The notes beneath the pieces are model-generated. The model ran no database searches. It saw only the letters and a list, made by a program, of their open reading frames with translations, and was not told the DNA's origin. 64,000 nucleotides of DNA from Blastococcus sp. TF02-8 (GTDB lineage: Bacteria; Actinomycetota; Actinomycetes; Mycobacteriales; Geodermatophilaceae): contig NZ_QOHK01000001.1 of the NCBI RefSeq assembly GCF_003319175.1, forward strand, positions 744,001-808,000, written 5' to 3'. The translations under genes and the position numbers were made by a program. Shown here piece after piece: positions 34,902-44,475 of this stretch. Numbering within the stretch: the first letter of the stretch is position 1; the number at the start of each line of letters is the position of its first letter.

Positions 34902-35706
34902 AGGCGAAGCGCGCGAGCTGACCGGCGTGGATGTCGCTGACCCACTCCCACCCGGGCTCGGCCGACGCACCGATCCGCGGGTCGTCGGAGGCACCGCCGT
35001 TCCGCAGGGCTTCGACGTACGCGCGGTTCAGCGCGATGCGGTCACGGACGTCACCCGCCCACCCGACGGCCCCGTGCCCCGGGACGACGACGTCGACGGC
35101 GTCGGCCACTGCCGCCAGCCGCTCCAACCCCAGGAGGTAGTCCGCCACGGGGTCGTTGTCGCCCCTGTGGAGGTCGAGCATGGGGACGAAGACGTCGGAG
35201 AGCATGTCGCCGGCCACGAGGACGCCGCTGTCCTCGATCACCAGCGCCGCGTGACCGGGGGCGTGCGCCGGATGCTCGACGATCCGCACCAACGGGCCGT
35301 TCCACGGGATCCGCGTCGTTCCCGCGGGCAGACCGGTGAGGCGTCCGAACAGGTCCAGGGGAACGGCGCCGGCCATCTCCGGCGGAAGCTCCTCCTCGGC
35401 CCGGGTCCTCCAGTCCGCCTGCGACAGGAACTCGCGCATGACGGCAGCGCAGCGGGCGGTGCCGTAGCGGGCTGCGTCGCCGAGTGCGTGGGCCCAGAGC
35501 ACGTGGTCCCAGTCGGGATGGGTCGAGAAGCCGGCCACGACGGTTCGGCCCATCTCCGACAGGTCGTGCGCGAGGCAGGCCATCTCGTCGCCGGTGATCC
35601 CGGCGTCGACGAGCAGCGCGCCGTCCCCACCCAGCACGACGACCGTGTTGTTCCGGAGCAGCTCGCTCCGGTGGACGAGCACGTCGTCGGCGATCTGCGT
35701 CAGCAT
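34900..35706 (-). CDS. MBL-fold metallo-hydrolase with a variant metal motif
   Basis: This 268-residue protein starts at ATG 35706, with GGGAGGA upstream. It is a metallo-beta-lactamase fold: VDAGIT (Asp), then STHPDWDHVLW, HAPGH and GDMLSDV, and VPGHG near the end. The usual HxHxDH reads H-P-D-W-D-H, so the second His is Asp. Other ligands (HAPGH, GD, PGHG) are kept, and the pattern seems compatible with a hydrolase. The substrate is unknown. Confidence 0.8.
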   Translation of the reverse strand: MLTQIADDVLVHRSELLRNNTVVVLGGDGALLVDAGITGDEMACLAHDLSEMGRTVVAGFSTHPDWDHVLWAHALGDAARYGTARCAAVMREFLSQADWRTRAEEELPPEMAGAVPLDLFGRLTGLPAGTTRIPWNGPLVRIVEHPAHAPGHAALVIEDSGVLVAGDMLSDVFVPMLDLHRGDNDPVADYLLGLERLAAVADAVDVVVPGHGAVGWAGDVRDRIALNRAYVEALRNGGASDDPRIGASAEPGWEWVSDIHAGQLARFA

Positions 35707-35815
35707 GGGGATCCTCCCGCTCGTGGTGCGTGACCTGCAGGGGAGACGGCCGGGCGGCGGTGAACTCATCGGACCCGCCGCCCGGGTCCGCCGACAGCGC
35801 CTCGAGCGCCGTCCC

Positions 35816-37135
35816 TCAGCCGTGGGCCTGGTCGGCGGCGGCGGTCACCCGGTCGGTCGGCAGCGTCGTCGCCGTCGGGGTCGTGCGGTTCCGGCGGATG
35901 GAGATCGACATGGCCGCCGCCGCCATGCACAGCCCGGCGGCGAGGTACCAGGCCAGGTCGTAGGAGCCGGTGACGTCGCGGATCACGCCACCGCCGTACG
36001 CGGCGAACGCAGACCCCAGCTGGTGCGCGGCGAACACCCAGCCGAAGACCACCGGCGCCCGCGCCCCGAAGTGCTCCCGGCACAGCGCCAGGGTCGGCGG
36101 CACCGTGGCCACCCAGTCCAGGCCGTAGAAGACGATGAACGCGATCATGCTGGCCTGCAGGTCCGGCCCGAACAGCGGCGGCAGCAGGAACAGCGAGAAG
36201 CCGCGCAGCCCGTAGTAGGCGAGCAGCAGCAGCCGCGGGTCGACCCGGTCGGTGAGCCAGCCGGAGAACACGGTGCCGGCGATGTCGAAGATCCCGACGA
36301 CGGCGAGCAGCCCGGCGGCGGTGGTCACCGGCATGCCGTGGTCGTGCGCCGCGGGGATGAAGTGCGGCTGCACCAGCCCGTTGGTCGACAGCCCGCAGAT
36401 GAAGAAGCCCCCGGCCAGCAGCCAGAACGGACGACGGCGCACCGCCTCGGCCAGCCCGCGGACGGCGGTCCGCCCGGCCCCGGCGCGCACCGGCTGGACG
36501 TCGTCGGCCGCCGTGCCTCCGTACGGGGTGACGCCCAGGTCGCGGGGCCGGTCGCGCAGCAGCCAGGCCACCAGCGGGACGACGGCGAGCGCCGCGGCGG
36601 TGGTGCCGAGCGACGCCGACCGCCACCCCCAGTGCTGGTCCGCCCACGCCACGAGCGGCAGGAAGACGAGCTGCCCGGTCGCTCCGCCGGCGGTGAGGAT
36701 GCCGGAGACCAGCCCCCGCCGGGCCACGAACCAGCGCCCGGTCACGGTGGCGACCAGAGACAGGGCCATCGACCCGGTGCCCAGGCCGACCGCGAACCCC
36801 CAGAGCGCCACCAGCTGCCAGCTCGCCGTCATGAAGACGGTCAGCCCGCTGCCGAGGGCGGTGAGCAGCAGCGCGGCGACGACCACCCGCCGAACGCCGA
36901 AGCGCTCCATCAGCGCGGCCGCGAACGGGGCGGTCAGCCCGTAGAGCGCCATGTTCACGGCGACGGCCGCCGAGATGGTCGAGACCGACCAGCCGAACTC
37001 GTCCCGCAGCGGGTCGATCAGGACGCCGGGCACCGCGCGGAAGGCGGCCGCTCCGACCAGCGCCAAGAAGGTCACGGCGGCGACCCACCACGCAGGGTGG
37101 ATCCGGTGGGTCGGCGGCGCGGCGGTCGTCGTCAC
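35816..37135 (-). CDS. MFS transporter
   Basis: This 439-residue protein starts at GTG 37135. It has twelve hydrophobic helices in two halves joined by a polar cytoplasmic loop near 190-225. The loop-2 motif is MERFGVRRVV, and the second half has GWLTDRVDPRLLL at the equivalent place. The overall look is of the oxalate/formate or monocarboxylate branch of MFS. The substrate is not inferable. It shares its promoter region with the divergent DEAD-box gene, and the MBL gene downstream is probably separate. Confidence 0.85.
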   Translation of the reverse strand: MTTTAAPPTHRIHPAWWVAAVTFLALVGAAAFRAVPGVLIDPLRDEFGWSVSTISAAVAVNMALYGLTAPFAAALMERFGVRRVVVAALLLTALGSGLTVFMTASWQLVALWGFAVGLGTGSMALSLVATVTGRWFVARRGLVSGILTAGGATGQLVFLPLVAWADQHWGWRSASLGTTAAALAVVPLVAWLLRDRPRDLGVTPYGGTAADDVQPVRAGAGRTAVRGLAEAVRRRPFWLLAGGFFICGLSTNGLVQPHFIPAAHDHGMPVTTAAGLLAVVGIFDIAGTVFSGWLTDRVDPRLLLLAYYGLRGFSLFLLPPLFGPDLQASMIAFIVFYGLDWVATVPPTLALCREHFGARAPVVFGWVFAAHQLGSAFAAYGGGVIRDVTGSYDLAWYLAAGLCMAAAAMSISIRRNRTTPTATTLPTDRVTAAADQAHG

Positions 37136-37458
37136 GGTCCGAGCATGGTCGACCGCTGCTGCACCGGACAGCCGCCGGGCTGCCGCAATCCGCAGCGATC
37201 GCGCCTCACCCGATGTGACCTGTCACTCCCCCGCAATCGGACCGGACACGGCCGCCGTCTGGTTGAGTGGGTCCTACCGGCGCCGCCCTCGCTCATCCGG
37301 AGCGGCAGGAATCGACGTCGGGCCCAGGCTGCGCCACCTTGGCGCGCCAGGCTGACCGACGTCTCGCCGACGATGTGAGCCCTCCCTGCCCGTGCGCAGG
37401 AGCGCCCGCGCTCGCCCGCGCCGAGATCTCGTGCGGCCACTCGAGTGTCGAGGAACCG
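37136..37458. other. 323-base intergenic region, long leader of the DEAD-box gene
   Basis: No gene is supported here. The region separates the start of the MFS gene (minus) from the start of the RNA helicase (plus). It contains GGTCCTACCGG at about 37270 as a weak -10 candidate, and several GC-rich inverted segments that could fold in RNA. Long structured leaders are usual for cold-shock DEAD-box genes, so a leader is likely, but I see no recognised riboswitch. Confidence 0.4.
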
Positions 37459-39066
37459 ATGACTTCGCAGAACGCCACACCGTCCACCCCCGCCTCCGAC
37501 GGGCGGCCCCGTCGCCGCCGCGGCGGTCGCGGCCGGGGCAACGGCCCCCGCCCCGCAAGCGAGCAGACCACCCCCCAGGCTCCGGTGTCCGCCGTCCCGG
37601 CGCCGCCCGTCGTCCCCGTCGGGGCCGACGCCACCGTGCTCCCCACCGACACCACGTTCGCCGCGCTCGGGGTCCCCGCGCCCATGGTCGAGGTGCTCAG
37701 CGCCAGCGGCATCACCGCGCCGTTCCCCATCCAGGTCGCGACGCTGCCCGACAGCCTCGGCGGTCGTGACGTGCTCGGCCGCGGCCGCACCGGGTCGGGC
37801 AAGACCCTCGCCTTCTCCATCCCGCTGGTCGCCCGGCTCGCCGCCTCCGACAGCCGTCGCCAGGCCCGCCGTCCCCGCGCGCTGGTGCTGGTGCCGACCC
37901 GCGAGCTGGCCAACCAGGTGTTCGCCGTCGTCGACCCGCTCGCGCGGGCCCTCGGCATGAACGCGACGACGATCTTCGGCGGCGTCGGCCAGAACCCGCA
38001 GGTGCAGGCGCTCGCCCACGGCGTGGACGTCGTCATCGCCTGCCCCGGCCGCCTCGAGGACCTGATCAGCCAGGGTCACTGCGACCTCTCCGCCGTCGAG
38101 ATCACCATCCTCGACGAGGCCGACCACATGGCCGACCTCGGCTTCCTGCCCGGCGTGAAGCGGATCATGGACAAGACGCCGAAGACCGGCCAGCGGCTGC
38201 TCTTCTCGGCCACGCTGGACAACGGCGTCGACGTGCTGGTCAAGCGCTACCTGACCGAGCCGGTCACCCACTCGGTCGACCCGGCCGTCGCGCCGGTGTC
38301 CACCATGACCCACCACGTGTTCCAGGTGGGCAACGGCGACAAGGCCGAGGTCGTGCGGCAGCTGGCCTCCGGGCTCGGCCGCAGCGTGCTGTTCACCCGC
38401 ACCAAGCACCAGGCCAAGAAGCTGGCCAAGCAGCTCACCGCGGCCGGCATCCCCGCCGTCGACCTGCACGGCAACCTCAGCCAGAACGCCCGCGAGCGCA
38501 ACCTCGAGGCGTTCAGCAGCGGCGCCAGCCGGGTGCTGTGCGCGACCGACATCGCCGCCCGCGGCATCCACGTCGACGAGGTCACGCTCGTCGTGCACGT
38601 CGACCCGCCGGCCGAGCACAAGGCCTACCTGCACCGCTCGGGCCGTACCGCCCGCGCCGGCGCCGAGGGCGCGGTCGTCACCGTCTCCACCCCGGACCAG
38701 GCGTCCGAGGTCCGCACGCTGGCCCGCCAGGCCGGCATCACCCCGAAGGTCGCGATCGTGCGTCCGGGTTCCCCGGAGATCGAGGCGCTCACCGGTCCGG
38801 CCGCGCCGTACGTGGAGCCGGCCCCCGTCGTCGAGCAGCCCCAGGGCAGTGGCGGCGGTGGTCGCCGTCGCAGCGGTGGCGGTTCCGGTCGCGGCGGTGC
38901 CTCCGGCGGCTCGGCGTCCGGGGGCCGCGGCGGTGCCGGTGGGGGCGCGAAGTCCGGGGGGTCGGGCCGCGCGTCGGGACCGGCGCGCACCCGCGCCGAG
39001 CTCGCCGCGCGCGCCGGGACCTCCTCGGCCGCCTCGTTCAGCGCGCGCTCCCGCCGCGGCCGCTGA
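37459..39066 (+). CDS. DEAD-box ATP-dependent RNA helicase with RGG-like C-terminus
   Basis: This 535-residue helicase starts at ATG 37459 (GAGGAACC upstream). It has a basic RRRRGGRGRG N-terminus, the Q-motif region FPIQVATLP, Walker A GRTGSGKT, PTRELA, DEAD in ILDEADHM, SAT in LFSATLD, LFTRTKHQAK, and HRSGRTARAG as motif VI. The last 120 residues are Gly/Ser/Arg-rich and disordered (GGGGRRRSGGGSGRGG), an RNA-binding tail. It likely unwinds structured mRNA or helps ribosome assembly. The 323-base upstream gap probably includes a long leader. Confidence 0.9.
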   Translation: MTSQNATPSTPASDGRPRRRRGGRGRGNGPRPASEQTTPQAPVSAVPAPPVVPVGADATVLPTDTTFAALGVPAPMVEVLSASGITAPFPIQVATLPDSLGGRDVLGRGRTGSGKTLAFSIPLVARLAASDSRRQARRPRALVLVPTRELANQVFAVVDPLARALGMNATTIFGGVGQNPQVQALAHGVDVVIACPGRLEDLISQGHCDLSAVEITILDEADHMADLGFLPGVKRIMDKTPKTGQRLLFSATLDNGVDVLVKRYLTEPVTHSVDPAVAPVSTMTHHVFQVGNGDKAEVVRQLASGLGRSVLFTRTKHQAKKLAKQLTAAGIPAVDLHGNLSQNARERNLEAFSSGASRVLCATDIAARGIHVDEVTLVVHVDPPAEHKAYLHRSGRTARAGAEGAVVTVSTPDQASEVRTLARQAGITPKVAIVRPGSPEIEALTGPAAPYVEPAPVVEQPQGSGGGGRRRSGGGSGRGGASGGSASGGRGGAGGGAKSGGSGRASGPARTRAELAARAGTSSAASFSARSRRGR

Positions 39067-39084
39067 CCGTCCTCCCTCACCATG

Positions 39085-39145
39085 AGGGGTCCTCCCTCGC
39101 GGTCGACCGTGAGGGAGGACCCCTGGTGATCAGGTGACCTGATCA
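39085..39145. repeat. double hairpin element (terminator, possibly repeated in the genome)
   Basis: The first hairpin is AGGGGTCCTCCCTC at 39085-39098 pairing perfectly with GAGGGAGGACCCCT at 39111-39124, with a loop holding the palindrome CGGTCGACCG. Immediately after, TGATCAGGT at 39127-39135 pairs with ACCTGATCA at 39137-39145 around one base. It lies 16 bases after the DEAD-box stop and must terminate that transcript. The tight two-hairpin build recalls REP-like elements. Only one copy is visible in this window. Confidence 0.65.
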
Positions 39146-39233
39146 TCATCACGACGGCGGCAGGGTTGGGGGCGTCGGCCCGGGGGCACTGGTTGAGCAC
39201 TCCACCAGCCCCGTCGACGAGAGAGGTGTCCCC

Positions 39234-39734
39234 GTGGGACTGCCCATCACCCTGTCCGAGATCGCGCCCCGGCTCTCCGCCGGCGCCTTCATCCTCAACA
39301 GCGGCCTCGGCAAGCGCGGTGCCGACGAGCAGGCGGCGGCCGGCATGCAGGGCTTCGCCGCCGGCACCTACCCGTTCCTGGCGAACGTGCCGCCGCAGCA
39401 GTTCGCGAAGGGCCTGGCCACCGCCGAGATCGTCGTCGGCGCCGCGCTGCTGACCCCGTTCGTGCCGACCGCCGTCGCAGGCGCCGCCCTCACCGCCTTC
39501 TCCGGCGGGCTGCTGGGTCTCTACCTGAAGACGCCGGGCATGCGGAAGGAAGGCAGCCTGGCGCCCACCGAGCAGGGGCTGGCCATCGCCAAGGACAGCT
39601 GGCTGCTGGGTATCGGCATCGGGCTGCTGGTCCGCGGCACCGTGGACCGGGAGCCGCGCCGGGTGCGCAAGGCGGCCACGGTGCTGGCCAAGGCGAACAA
39701 GAAGGCGGCGAAGGCGGCGCGCAGGCTCGGCTGA
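39234..39734 (+). CDS. DoxX-like small membrane protein
   Basis: This 166-residue protein starts at GTG 39234, with GAGAGAGG upstream. An N-terminal amphipathic segment (APRLSAGAFILNSGLGK) precedes three to four hydrophobic helices (GLATAEIVVGAALLTPFVPTAV; AALTAFSGGLLGLYL; SWLLGIGIGLLV). It ends in a Lys/Arg-rich tail (KANKKAAKAARR). Arrangement and the LSAGAFILNSG start recall DoxX-type quinol-associated or membrane-remodelling proteins. The function is not known. The basic tail likely faces the cytoplasm. Confidence 0.65.
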   Translation: MGLPITLSEIAPRLSAGAFILNSGLGKRGADEQAAAGMQGFAAGTYPFLANVPPQQFAKGLATAEIVVGAALLTPFVPTAVAGAALTAFSGGLLGLYLKTPGMRKEGSLAPTEQGLAIAKDSWLLGIGIGLLVRGTVDREPRRVRKAATVLAKANKKAAKAARRLG

Positions 39735-39769
39735 GCTCTCCCCCGCCACCGGTGTGAGAACGTCGGGGC

Positions 39770-40111
39770 ATGGCGACGATCGAGACCGGTCCCGGAGCCC
39801 TGCGGGTCTCCCTGACGGGCCCCGAGAAGGTGTTCGGGCTGCTGCGCGACATCGAGGTCCCGCTCTCGGCGGTCACCTCCGCCGAGGCGGTGCCCTCCGG
39901 GCTCTCCGCACTCCGCGGCGTCCGGGCCCCCGGCCTCGGCGTCCCGGGGCTCCGGGCCATCGGCACCTGGCGTCGGCGCGGCGAGAAGACCTACGTGTCG
40001 GTCCGGCGCAACCAGCCGGCGCTGCGCCTCCGGCTGGCCGGCCAGCGGTACGACACCCTGCTGGTCGGAGCCGACGACGCCGCCGAGATCGCCGCCCGGC
40101 TCCCCGTCTGA
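39770..40111 (+). CDS. hypothetical beta-rich protein (113 residues), PH-like
   Basis: This soluble protein starts at ATG 39770. Alternating strands (TGPGALRVSLTGPEKVFGLL; IEVPLSAVTSAEAV; KTYVSVRRNQPALRLRLAG) and a final helix fit a small beta-barrel of the bacterial PH-like kind, which bind lipids or peptides. This is a fold guess only. The spacing of RRGEKTYVSVRR is typical of the actinobacterial versions. It stands alone between a membrane protein gene and a cupredoxin gene, in the same direction. Confidence 0.6.
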   Translation: MATIETGPGALRVSLTGPEKVFGLLRDIEVPLSAVTSAEAVPSGLSALRGVRAPGLGVPGLRAIGTWRRRGEKTYVSVRRNQPALRLRLAGQRYDTLLVGADDAAEIAARLPV

Positions 40112-40206
40112 CCGGGCCGGTACCTCTTCCGTCCTCTGCTTGAGAGTTGGACGATCTCGGCCGCAGGCGGTCCGCCCCCGGGCCGCCGAGACGCGAGGAG
40201 CACGCC

Positions 40207-40650
40207 ATGGCGGTCCGCACCCCACTCCGGGCACTGGCCGGAGCCGCACTGCTGCTGACGGTGCTCACCGCCTGCGGTGGGGACCCGGGCACCGGGGCCG
40301 ACGAGGCGTCCGTCTCCACGGCGAGCCCGTCGTCCGCCGCGGCGTCCTCCTCCGCGGCCGACGCGTCGGAGGCCGAGCAGGTCGCGGTGACGGCGGTCGA
40401 CTTCGCCTTCCGGCTCGACGAGGACGGCTTCCGCCCGGGGACCTACGCGTTCACGCTGACCAACGAGGGCGGCGCCACCCACGACCTGGTCGTGGAACGC
40501 GACGGCAAGGACGTCGCGGCGTCCGACGGCATCCGGCCCGGGCAGTCCACCACGGTGACCGCGACGCTCGAGCCGGGCGAGTACGTCCTGTACTGCTCCA
40601 TCGGCAACCACCGGGCGATGGGCATGGAGGTCACCGTCCAGGTGGCCTGA
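40207..40650 (+). CDS. cupredoxin-type lipoprotein (plastocyanin/azurin-like)
   Basis: This 147-residue protein starts at ATG 40207, with GAGGAG upstream. The signal peptide ends in a lipobox LTVLTAC (Cys22). A Ser/Ala/Asp-rich linker follows, then a beta domain with the type-1 copper ligands: His in GATHDLVV, and Cys, His and Met in YCSIGNHRAMGM. It should be an extracytoplasmic, membrane-tethered electron carrier or copper chaperone. A terminator-like hairpin follows, then the xylA gene on the other strand. Confidence 0.85.
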   Translation: MAVRTPLRALAGAALLLTVLTACGGDPGTGADEASVSTASPSSAAASSSAADASEAEQVAVTAVDFAFRLDEDGFRPGTYAFTLTNEGGATHDLVVERDGKDVAASDGIRPGQSTTVTATLEPGEYVLYCSIGNHRAMGMEVTVQVA

Positions 40651-40673
40651 GTTCCGGTCCCGGACATGACGGA

Positions 40674-40698
40674 GGCCGGGGAGCAGCGCCCCCCGGCC
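40674..40698. terminator. hairpin between convergent cupredoxin and xylA genes
   Basis: GGCCGGGG at 40674-40681 pairs with CCCCGGCC at 40691-40698 across a 9-base loop. It lies between the two convergent stops (40650 and 40714) and can end either transcript. Confidence 0.55.
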
Positions 40699-40713
40699 CC
40701 GGTCACGGCATGC

Positions 40714-41877
40714 TCAGCGGACGCCGAGCAGGTGCTCCATCGCCAGCTGGTCCAGCCGCTCGAACTGCAGGCCCCGGGCGCCCAGGGTCTCCGGGTCGTG
40801 GGCCTCGTTGCGCAGGGCGTCGAGGGACTCGCCCTCTCCGAGCGTCGGGACGGCGAGCTCGGCGACGCGCGCGGCCTGCAGCGCCTCGGCCACCTCCGGG
40901 TCGGCGCGGAACGCCTGCGCCTTCTCCTTGAGGATCAGGTAGTTGCGCATGCACGCACGGGCGGTCTCCCAGACACCGTCGATGTCCTCGGTCCGCGGCG
41001 GCTTGTAGTCGAAGTGCAGGTAGCCGTCGTAGGCCTTGCCGGAGCCGGCACCCAGCAGGGTGTCGACGGTCCAGAACGCGCCGCGCAGGTTACCGGCGCC
41101 GAAGCGCAGGTCCTGGTCGAAGCGCGGGCCGTGCTGGCCGTTGAGGTCGACGTGGAAGAGCTTGTCGTGCCACAGCGCCTGGGCGATGCCCTGGGCGAAG
41201 TTCAGCCCGGCCATCTCCTCGTGCCCGACCTCGGGGTTCAGACCCACGCGCGTGGGCTCCTCGAGCTCGTTGATGAAGGCGATGGCGTGGCCGATCGTCG
41301 GCAGCAGGATGTCGCCGCGGGGCTCGTTGGGCTTGGGCTCCAGGGCGAACCGGATGTCGTAGCCCTTCTCGCGCACGTAGGCGCAGAGGACGTCGAGACC
41401 CTCCTTGTACCGGTCCAGCGCAGCGGCGACGTCCTTGCTGCCACCGGACTCCGCGCCCTCGCGGCCGCCCCAGAGGACGTAGGTCTTCGCGCCCAGCTCG
41501 GCGGCCAGGTCGATGTTGCGCAGCACCTTGGCGACGGCGTACCGGCGGACGGCGCGGTCGTTGGCGGTGAACCCGCCGTCCTTGAAGACCGGGGCGCCGA
41601 ACAGGTTGGTCGTGGCCATCTCGACGCCGACGCCGGTCTCCGACAGCGCCTGCTTGAACCGCTCGAGGGTCTTCTCGCGGGTGGCGTCGTCGGGCACCAG
41701 GTCGTCGTCGTGGAAGGTCACGGCGGCGGCACCGAGCTCGGCGAGCCGGTGCACGGTCTCGACCGGGTCCAGCGGCGGGCGCACGGCGCCACCGAAGACG
41801 TCGACGCCCTGCCAGCCCACGGTCCAGAGACCGAAGCTGAACTTGTCGTCCTTGGTGGGCGTGTAGCGGTCGGTCAT
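40714..41877 (-). CDS. xylA: xylose isomerase
   Basis: This 387-residue enzyme interconverts D-xylose and D-xylulose (and glucose and fructose). The catalytic His lies in [11 protein letters not shown], the metal ligands in [13 protein letters not shown] and [14 protein letters not shown], and [15 protein letters not shown] is the conserved distal block. This is the class I, Actinoplanes/Streptomyces-like form by length. Its ATG at 41877 overlaps the stop of the Gfo/Idh gene by 4 bases. The gene order (ROK, Gfo, xylA) with divergent xylB makes a xylose locus. Confidence 0.95.
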   Translation of the reverse strand: MTDRYTPTKDDKFSFGLWTVGWQGVDVFGGAVRPPLDPVETVHRLAELGAAAVTFHDDDLVPDDATREKTLERFKQALSETGVGVEMATTNLFGAPVFKDGGFTANDRAVRRYAVAKVLRNIDLAAELGAKTYVLWGGREGAESGGSKDVAAALDRYKEGLDVLCAYVREKGYDIRFALEPKPNEPRGDILLPTIGHAIAFINELEEPTRVGLNPEVGHEEMAGLNFAQGIAQALWHDKLFHVDLNGQHGPRFDQDLRFGAGNLRGAFWTVDTLLGAGSGKAYDGYLHFDYKPPRTEDIDGVWETARACMRNYLILKEKAQAFRADPEVAEALQAARVAELAVPTLGEGESLDALRNEAHDPETLGARGLQFERLDQLAMEHLLGVR

Positions 41878-43025
41878 GCGGGGATCTCCGTCCAGATCGA
41901 TCGGTGACCGGCACTGCGTTCCACCGCGTCGAGGACCCGCTGGATCGCGAGCCCGTCGGCGAAGGACGGTGCCGGCTGCTCGCCTGCGGCGAGCGCGGAC
42001 ACCAGGTCGGCGACCTGGTGGACGAACGTGTGGTCGTAGCCGAGCCCGTGGCCGGGGGGCCACCAGGCGCCGGTGTACGGGTGGGCCGGGTCGGTGACCA
42101 GCACCCGGCGGAAGCCCGCCGTCTCCGGCGGCTCGGTGCCGTCGAAGAACTGCAGGACGTTCATGTCCTCGAAGTCGAAGGCCAGGCTGCCCGCGGAACC
42201 GTTGACCTCCAGGCGGATGGCGTTGCGCCGGCCGGCGGCGAAGCGGGTCGCCTCGAAGGTGGCCAGCGCCCCGCCGTCGAGCCGGCCGAGGAAGGCCACC
42301 GCGTCGTCGACGGTCACCCGGTCGGTGCCGCCCCCGGGCAGCGGGCGCTCCCCCACGAACGTCTCGGTCAGCGCGCTGACGCCGGTGAGCCGCTCCCCCG
42401 TGACGAACTGCGCGAGATCGACGGCGTGCGCGCCGATGTCGCCGAGCGCCCCGGAACCGGCCTGCTCGCGGCGCAGCCGCCAGCTCATCGGCGTCGCGGG
42501 GTCGGTCAGCCAGTCCTGCAGGTACTGCACCCGCACGTGCCGGACGCTGCCGACCCGCCCCTGGGCGACCAGACGGCGGGCGAGGGCGACCGCCGGGACC
42601 CGCCGGTAGGAGTAGCCGACCATCGCGAACACGCCGCGTGCAGCCGCACGCTCGGCGGCCTCCGCCATCGCCTCGGCCTCGGCCACCGTGTTGGCCAGCG
42701 GCTTCTCGCAGAGCACGTGCTTGCCGGCCTCGAGCGCGGCGATCGCGATCTCGGCGTGCGTGTCGCCCGGCGTGCAGATGTCGACCAGGTCGACGTCGTC
42801 GCGCTCGACCACCCGCCGCCAGTCGGTCTCGGTGTCCGCCCAGCCCAGCCGGCCCGCGGCGTCGGCGACGCGAGCGGCGTGGCGGCCGGCGACGACGGCG
42901 AGCTCCGGCTCCATCGGCAGGTCGAAGAAGCGCGGGGCCGTGCGCCAGGCGTGCGAGTGGGCGGCACCCATGAACGCGTGGCCCACCATGCCGACCCGCA
43001 GCCGGGGGCGGTCCGGCGCCGTCAT
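41874..43025 (-). CDS. Gfo/Idh/MocA family sugar dehydrogenase
   Basis: This 383-residue protein binds NAD(P) through the N-terminal Rossmann motif ([18 protein letters not shown], residues 10-27). The conserved EKPLANT segment near 95 carries the catalytic Lys, and [14 protein letters not shown] is the metal-free active-site helix. It would oxidise or epimerise a sugar or polyol. Lying between a ROK repressor and xylA with 4-base overlaps both sides, it probably feeds the same pentose pathway, for example by acting on a xylose-derived lactone or xylitol. The substrate is inference. Confidence 0.85.
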   Translation of the reverse strand: MTAPDRPRLRVGMVGHAFMGAAHSHAWRTAPRFFDLPMEPELAVVAGRHAARVADAAGRLGWADTETDWRRVVERDDVDLVDICTPGDTHAEIAIAALEAGKHVLCEKPLANTVAEAEAMAEAAERAAARGVFAMVGYSYRRVPAVALARRLVAQGRVGSVRHVRVQYLQDWLTDPATPMSWRLRREQAGSGALGDIGAHAVDLAQFVTGERLTGVSALTETFVGERPLPGGGTDRVTVDDAVAFLGRLDGGALATFEATRFAAGRRNAIRLEVNGSAGSLAFDFEDMNVLQFFDGTEPPETAGFRRVLVTDPAHPYTGAWWPPGHGLGYDHTFVHQVADLVSALAAGEQPAPSFADGLAIQRVLDAVERSAGHRSIWTEIPA

Positions 43026-44299
43026 CGGGCGGCCACCGGCGCGAGCTCCGGCTCGGAGACCAGCGTCGGGTCGTCGAAGACCGACTCGAGGGCGACGTGC
43101 GCACCGCCGCGGACCGCGGCGGTGAAGCCGAGGGTGGAGAGCACCACCCGGGCGCCGGCCATGCCCGGACCGAGCACCCGCGACTCCAGCTCCGCCAGGA
43201 GCGGCTCCATCAGGTACTCGGCGAGGACGGCGAAGTACCCGCCGAGGAGCACCACCCGCGGGTTGAACAGGTTGATCAGCACGGCGGCCCCGGTGCCGAG
43301 CGACGTGCCGACCTGCCGCAGCGCGGCCAGGGTGCGCTCGTCACCGGCCCGGGCCCGGCGGCCCACCTCGGCCAGCCGGGTCTCCAGGTCGCGGCCCGGG
43401 TCGCGCACCGGGTCACCGGGGTCGGCGGCGGCGCGCAGCAGCGCGGCCAGTCCGACGACGGTCTCCCAGCACCCCTTCCGGCCGCAGCCGCAGACGACGT
43501 CGGGGTCGCCCAGCGACGTGTGCCCCACCTCGCCGGAGAGCCCGCCCGCCCCGCGGAGCAGCCGCCCGGCGACGATCACGCCGCCACCGACACCGACCTC
43601 ACCGGTCAGGTAGACCATGTCGGGCGTGCGCGCCTCGGCGCCCATCGCCCACTCGGCGATCGCCGACAGGTTGGCGTCGTTCTCCACGCGGATCGGGAAG
43701 TCGACGTCGAGCCGCGCGCGCAGGCCGTCGAGCACCGCGACGTCGCGCCAGCCGATGTTGGGGGCCAGGGTGACGACGCCGTCGACGCTGCGGACCAGTC
43801 CGGCCACCGCCACGGTCAGTCCCGCCGGCCGCGCTCCCGCCCCGGCGGCCGCCGCGACCGCCTCGCTGACCGAGCCGGCGACCGCGTCGAGGGTCTCCTC
43901 GGCGCTGAGCGAGGGGATGTCCAGCGCCAGCCGGTGCTCGTACAGCACCTCGCCACGCAGGTCGAGGACCAGGACGGCGACGTAGTCGACGTTGAGCTCG
44001 ACACCGATGCCGCACACGCAGCGACCGTCCAGGTGCACGATCAGGCCGGGGCGGCCGACCGACCCGGCTCGGTCCACCTCGCCGGTGGTGACCAGGCGCC
44101 GCTCGGCGAGCTCGGCGACGAGGCTCGACACGGTGGCCTTGTTCAGGCCGGTCTCCTGGGCGATGCGGGCGCGCGAGCGCGGACCGTGGTCGCGCAGGTG
44201 GCGCAGCACCAGCCCGAGGTTGGCGCGGCGGACGGTCGCCTGGTCGGCGGGCGCGCGCCGCTCGGAGGTCGCGTCGTACTGCGGCGGCTCCTCGGCCAT
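43022..44299 (-). CDS. ROK-family transcriptional regulator (XylR-like)
   Basis: This 425-residue regulator starts at ATG 44299, with GGAGGTGG upstream. An N-terminal winged HTH (about 25-85, [23 protein letters not shown]) precedes a ROK sugar-binding domain. That domain holds the ATP-like DxGxx region ([13 protein letters not shown]) and the ROK zinc motif [10 protein letters not shown] with GHT before it. These repressors release DNA on binding a sugar. It is the first gene of the minus-strand xyl operon and is divergent from xylB. An AT-rich operator lies between them. Confidence 0.9.
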   Translation of the reverse strand: MAEEPPQYDATSERRAPADQATVRRANLGLVLRHLRDHGPRSRARIAQETGLNKATVSSLVAELAERRLVTTGEVDRAGSVGRPGLIVHLDGRCVCGIGVELNVDYVAVLVLDLRGEVLYEHRLALDIPSLSAEETLDAVAGSVSEAVAAAAGAGARPAGLTVAVAGLVRSVDGVVTLAPNIGWRDVAVLDGLRARLDVDFPIRVENDANLSAIAEWAMGAEARTPDMVYLTGEVGVGGGVIVAGRLLRGAGGLSGEVGHTSLGDPDVVCGCGRKGCWETVVGLAALLRAAADPGDPVRDPGRDLETRLAEVGRRARAGDERTLAALRQVGTSLGTGAAVLINLFNPRVVLLGGYFAVLAEYLMEPLLAELESRVLGPGMAGARVVLSTLGFTAAVRGGAHVALESVFDDPTLVSEPELAPVAAR

Positions 44300-44321
44300 G
44301 CCCACCTCCTCCACCCCGGCG

Positions 44322-44350
44322 AATATTTGTCGGTTGCGCAAACAAATTAG
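44322..44350. promoter_or_regulatory. AT-rich palindromic operator between the ROK regulator and xylB
   Basis: In an otherwise very GC-rich gap, 44325-44330 (ATTTGT) and 44342-44347 (ACAAAT) form an inverted repeat. The perfect palindrome TTGCGCAA lies at 44334-44341 between them. ROK/XylR-type operators commonly use TTTG/CAAA half-sites. The site is 23 bases from the regulator start and 126 from xylB, so it could control both directions. Confidence 0.65.
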
Positions 44351-44475
44351 GGGCACCCCCGCACCCGGTCAAGACGAGTCGCCCTCGCGGGGCGGGCGCG
44401 GGCCGCCTAAGGTCCCGGACCCATGACCCCCTCGTCCTCGCCGCGCGCCCTCCGGGCCGCCGCCGGTCCCGTCCG

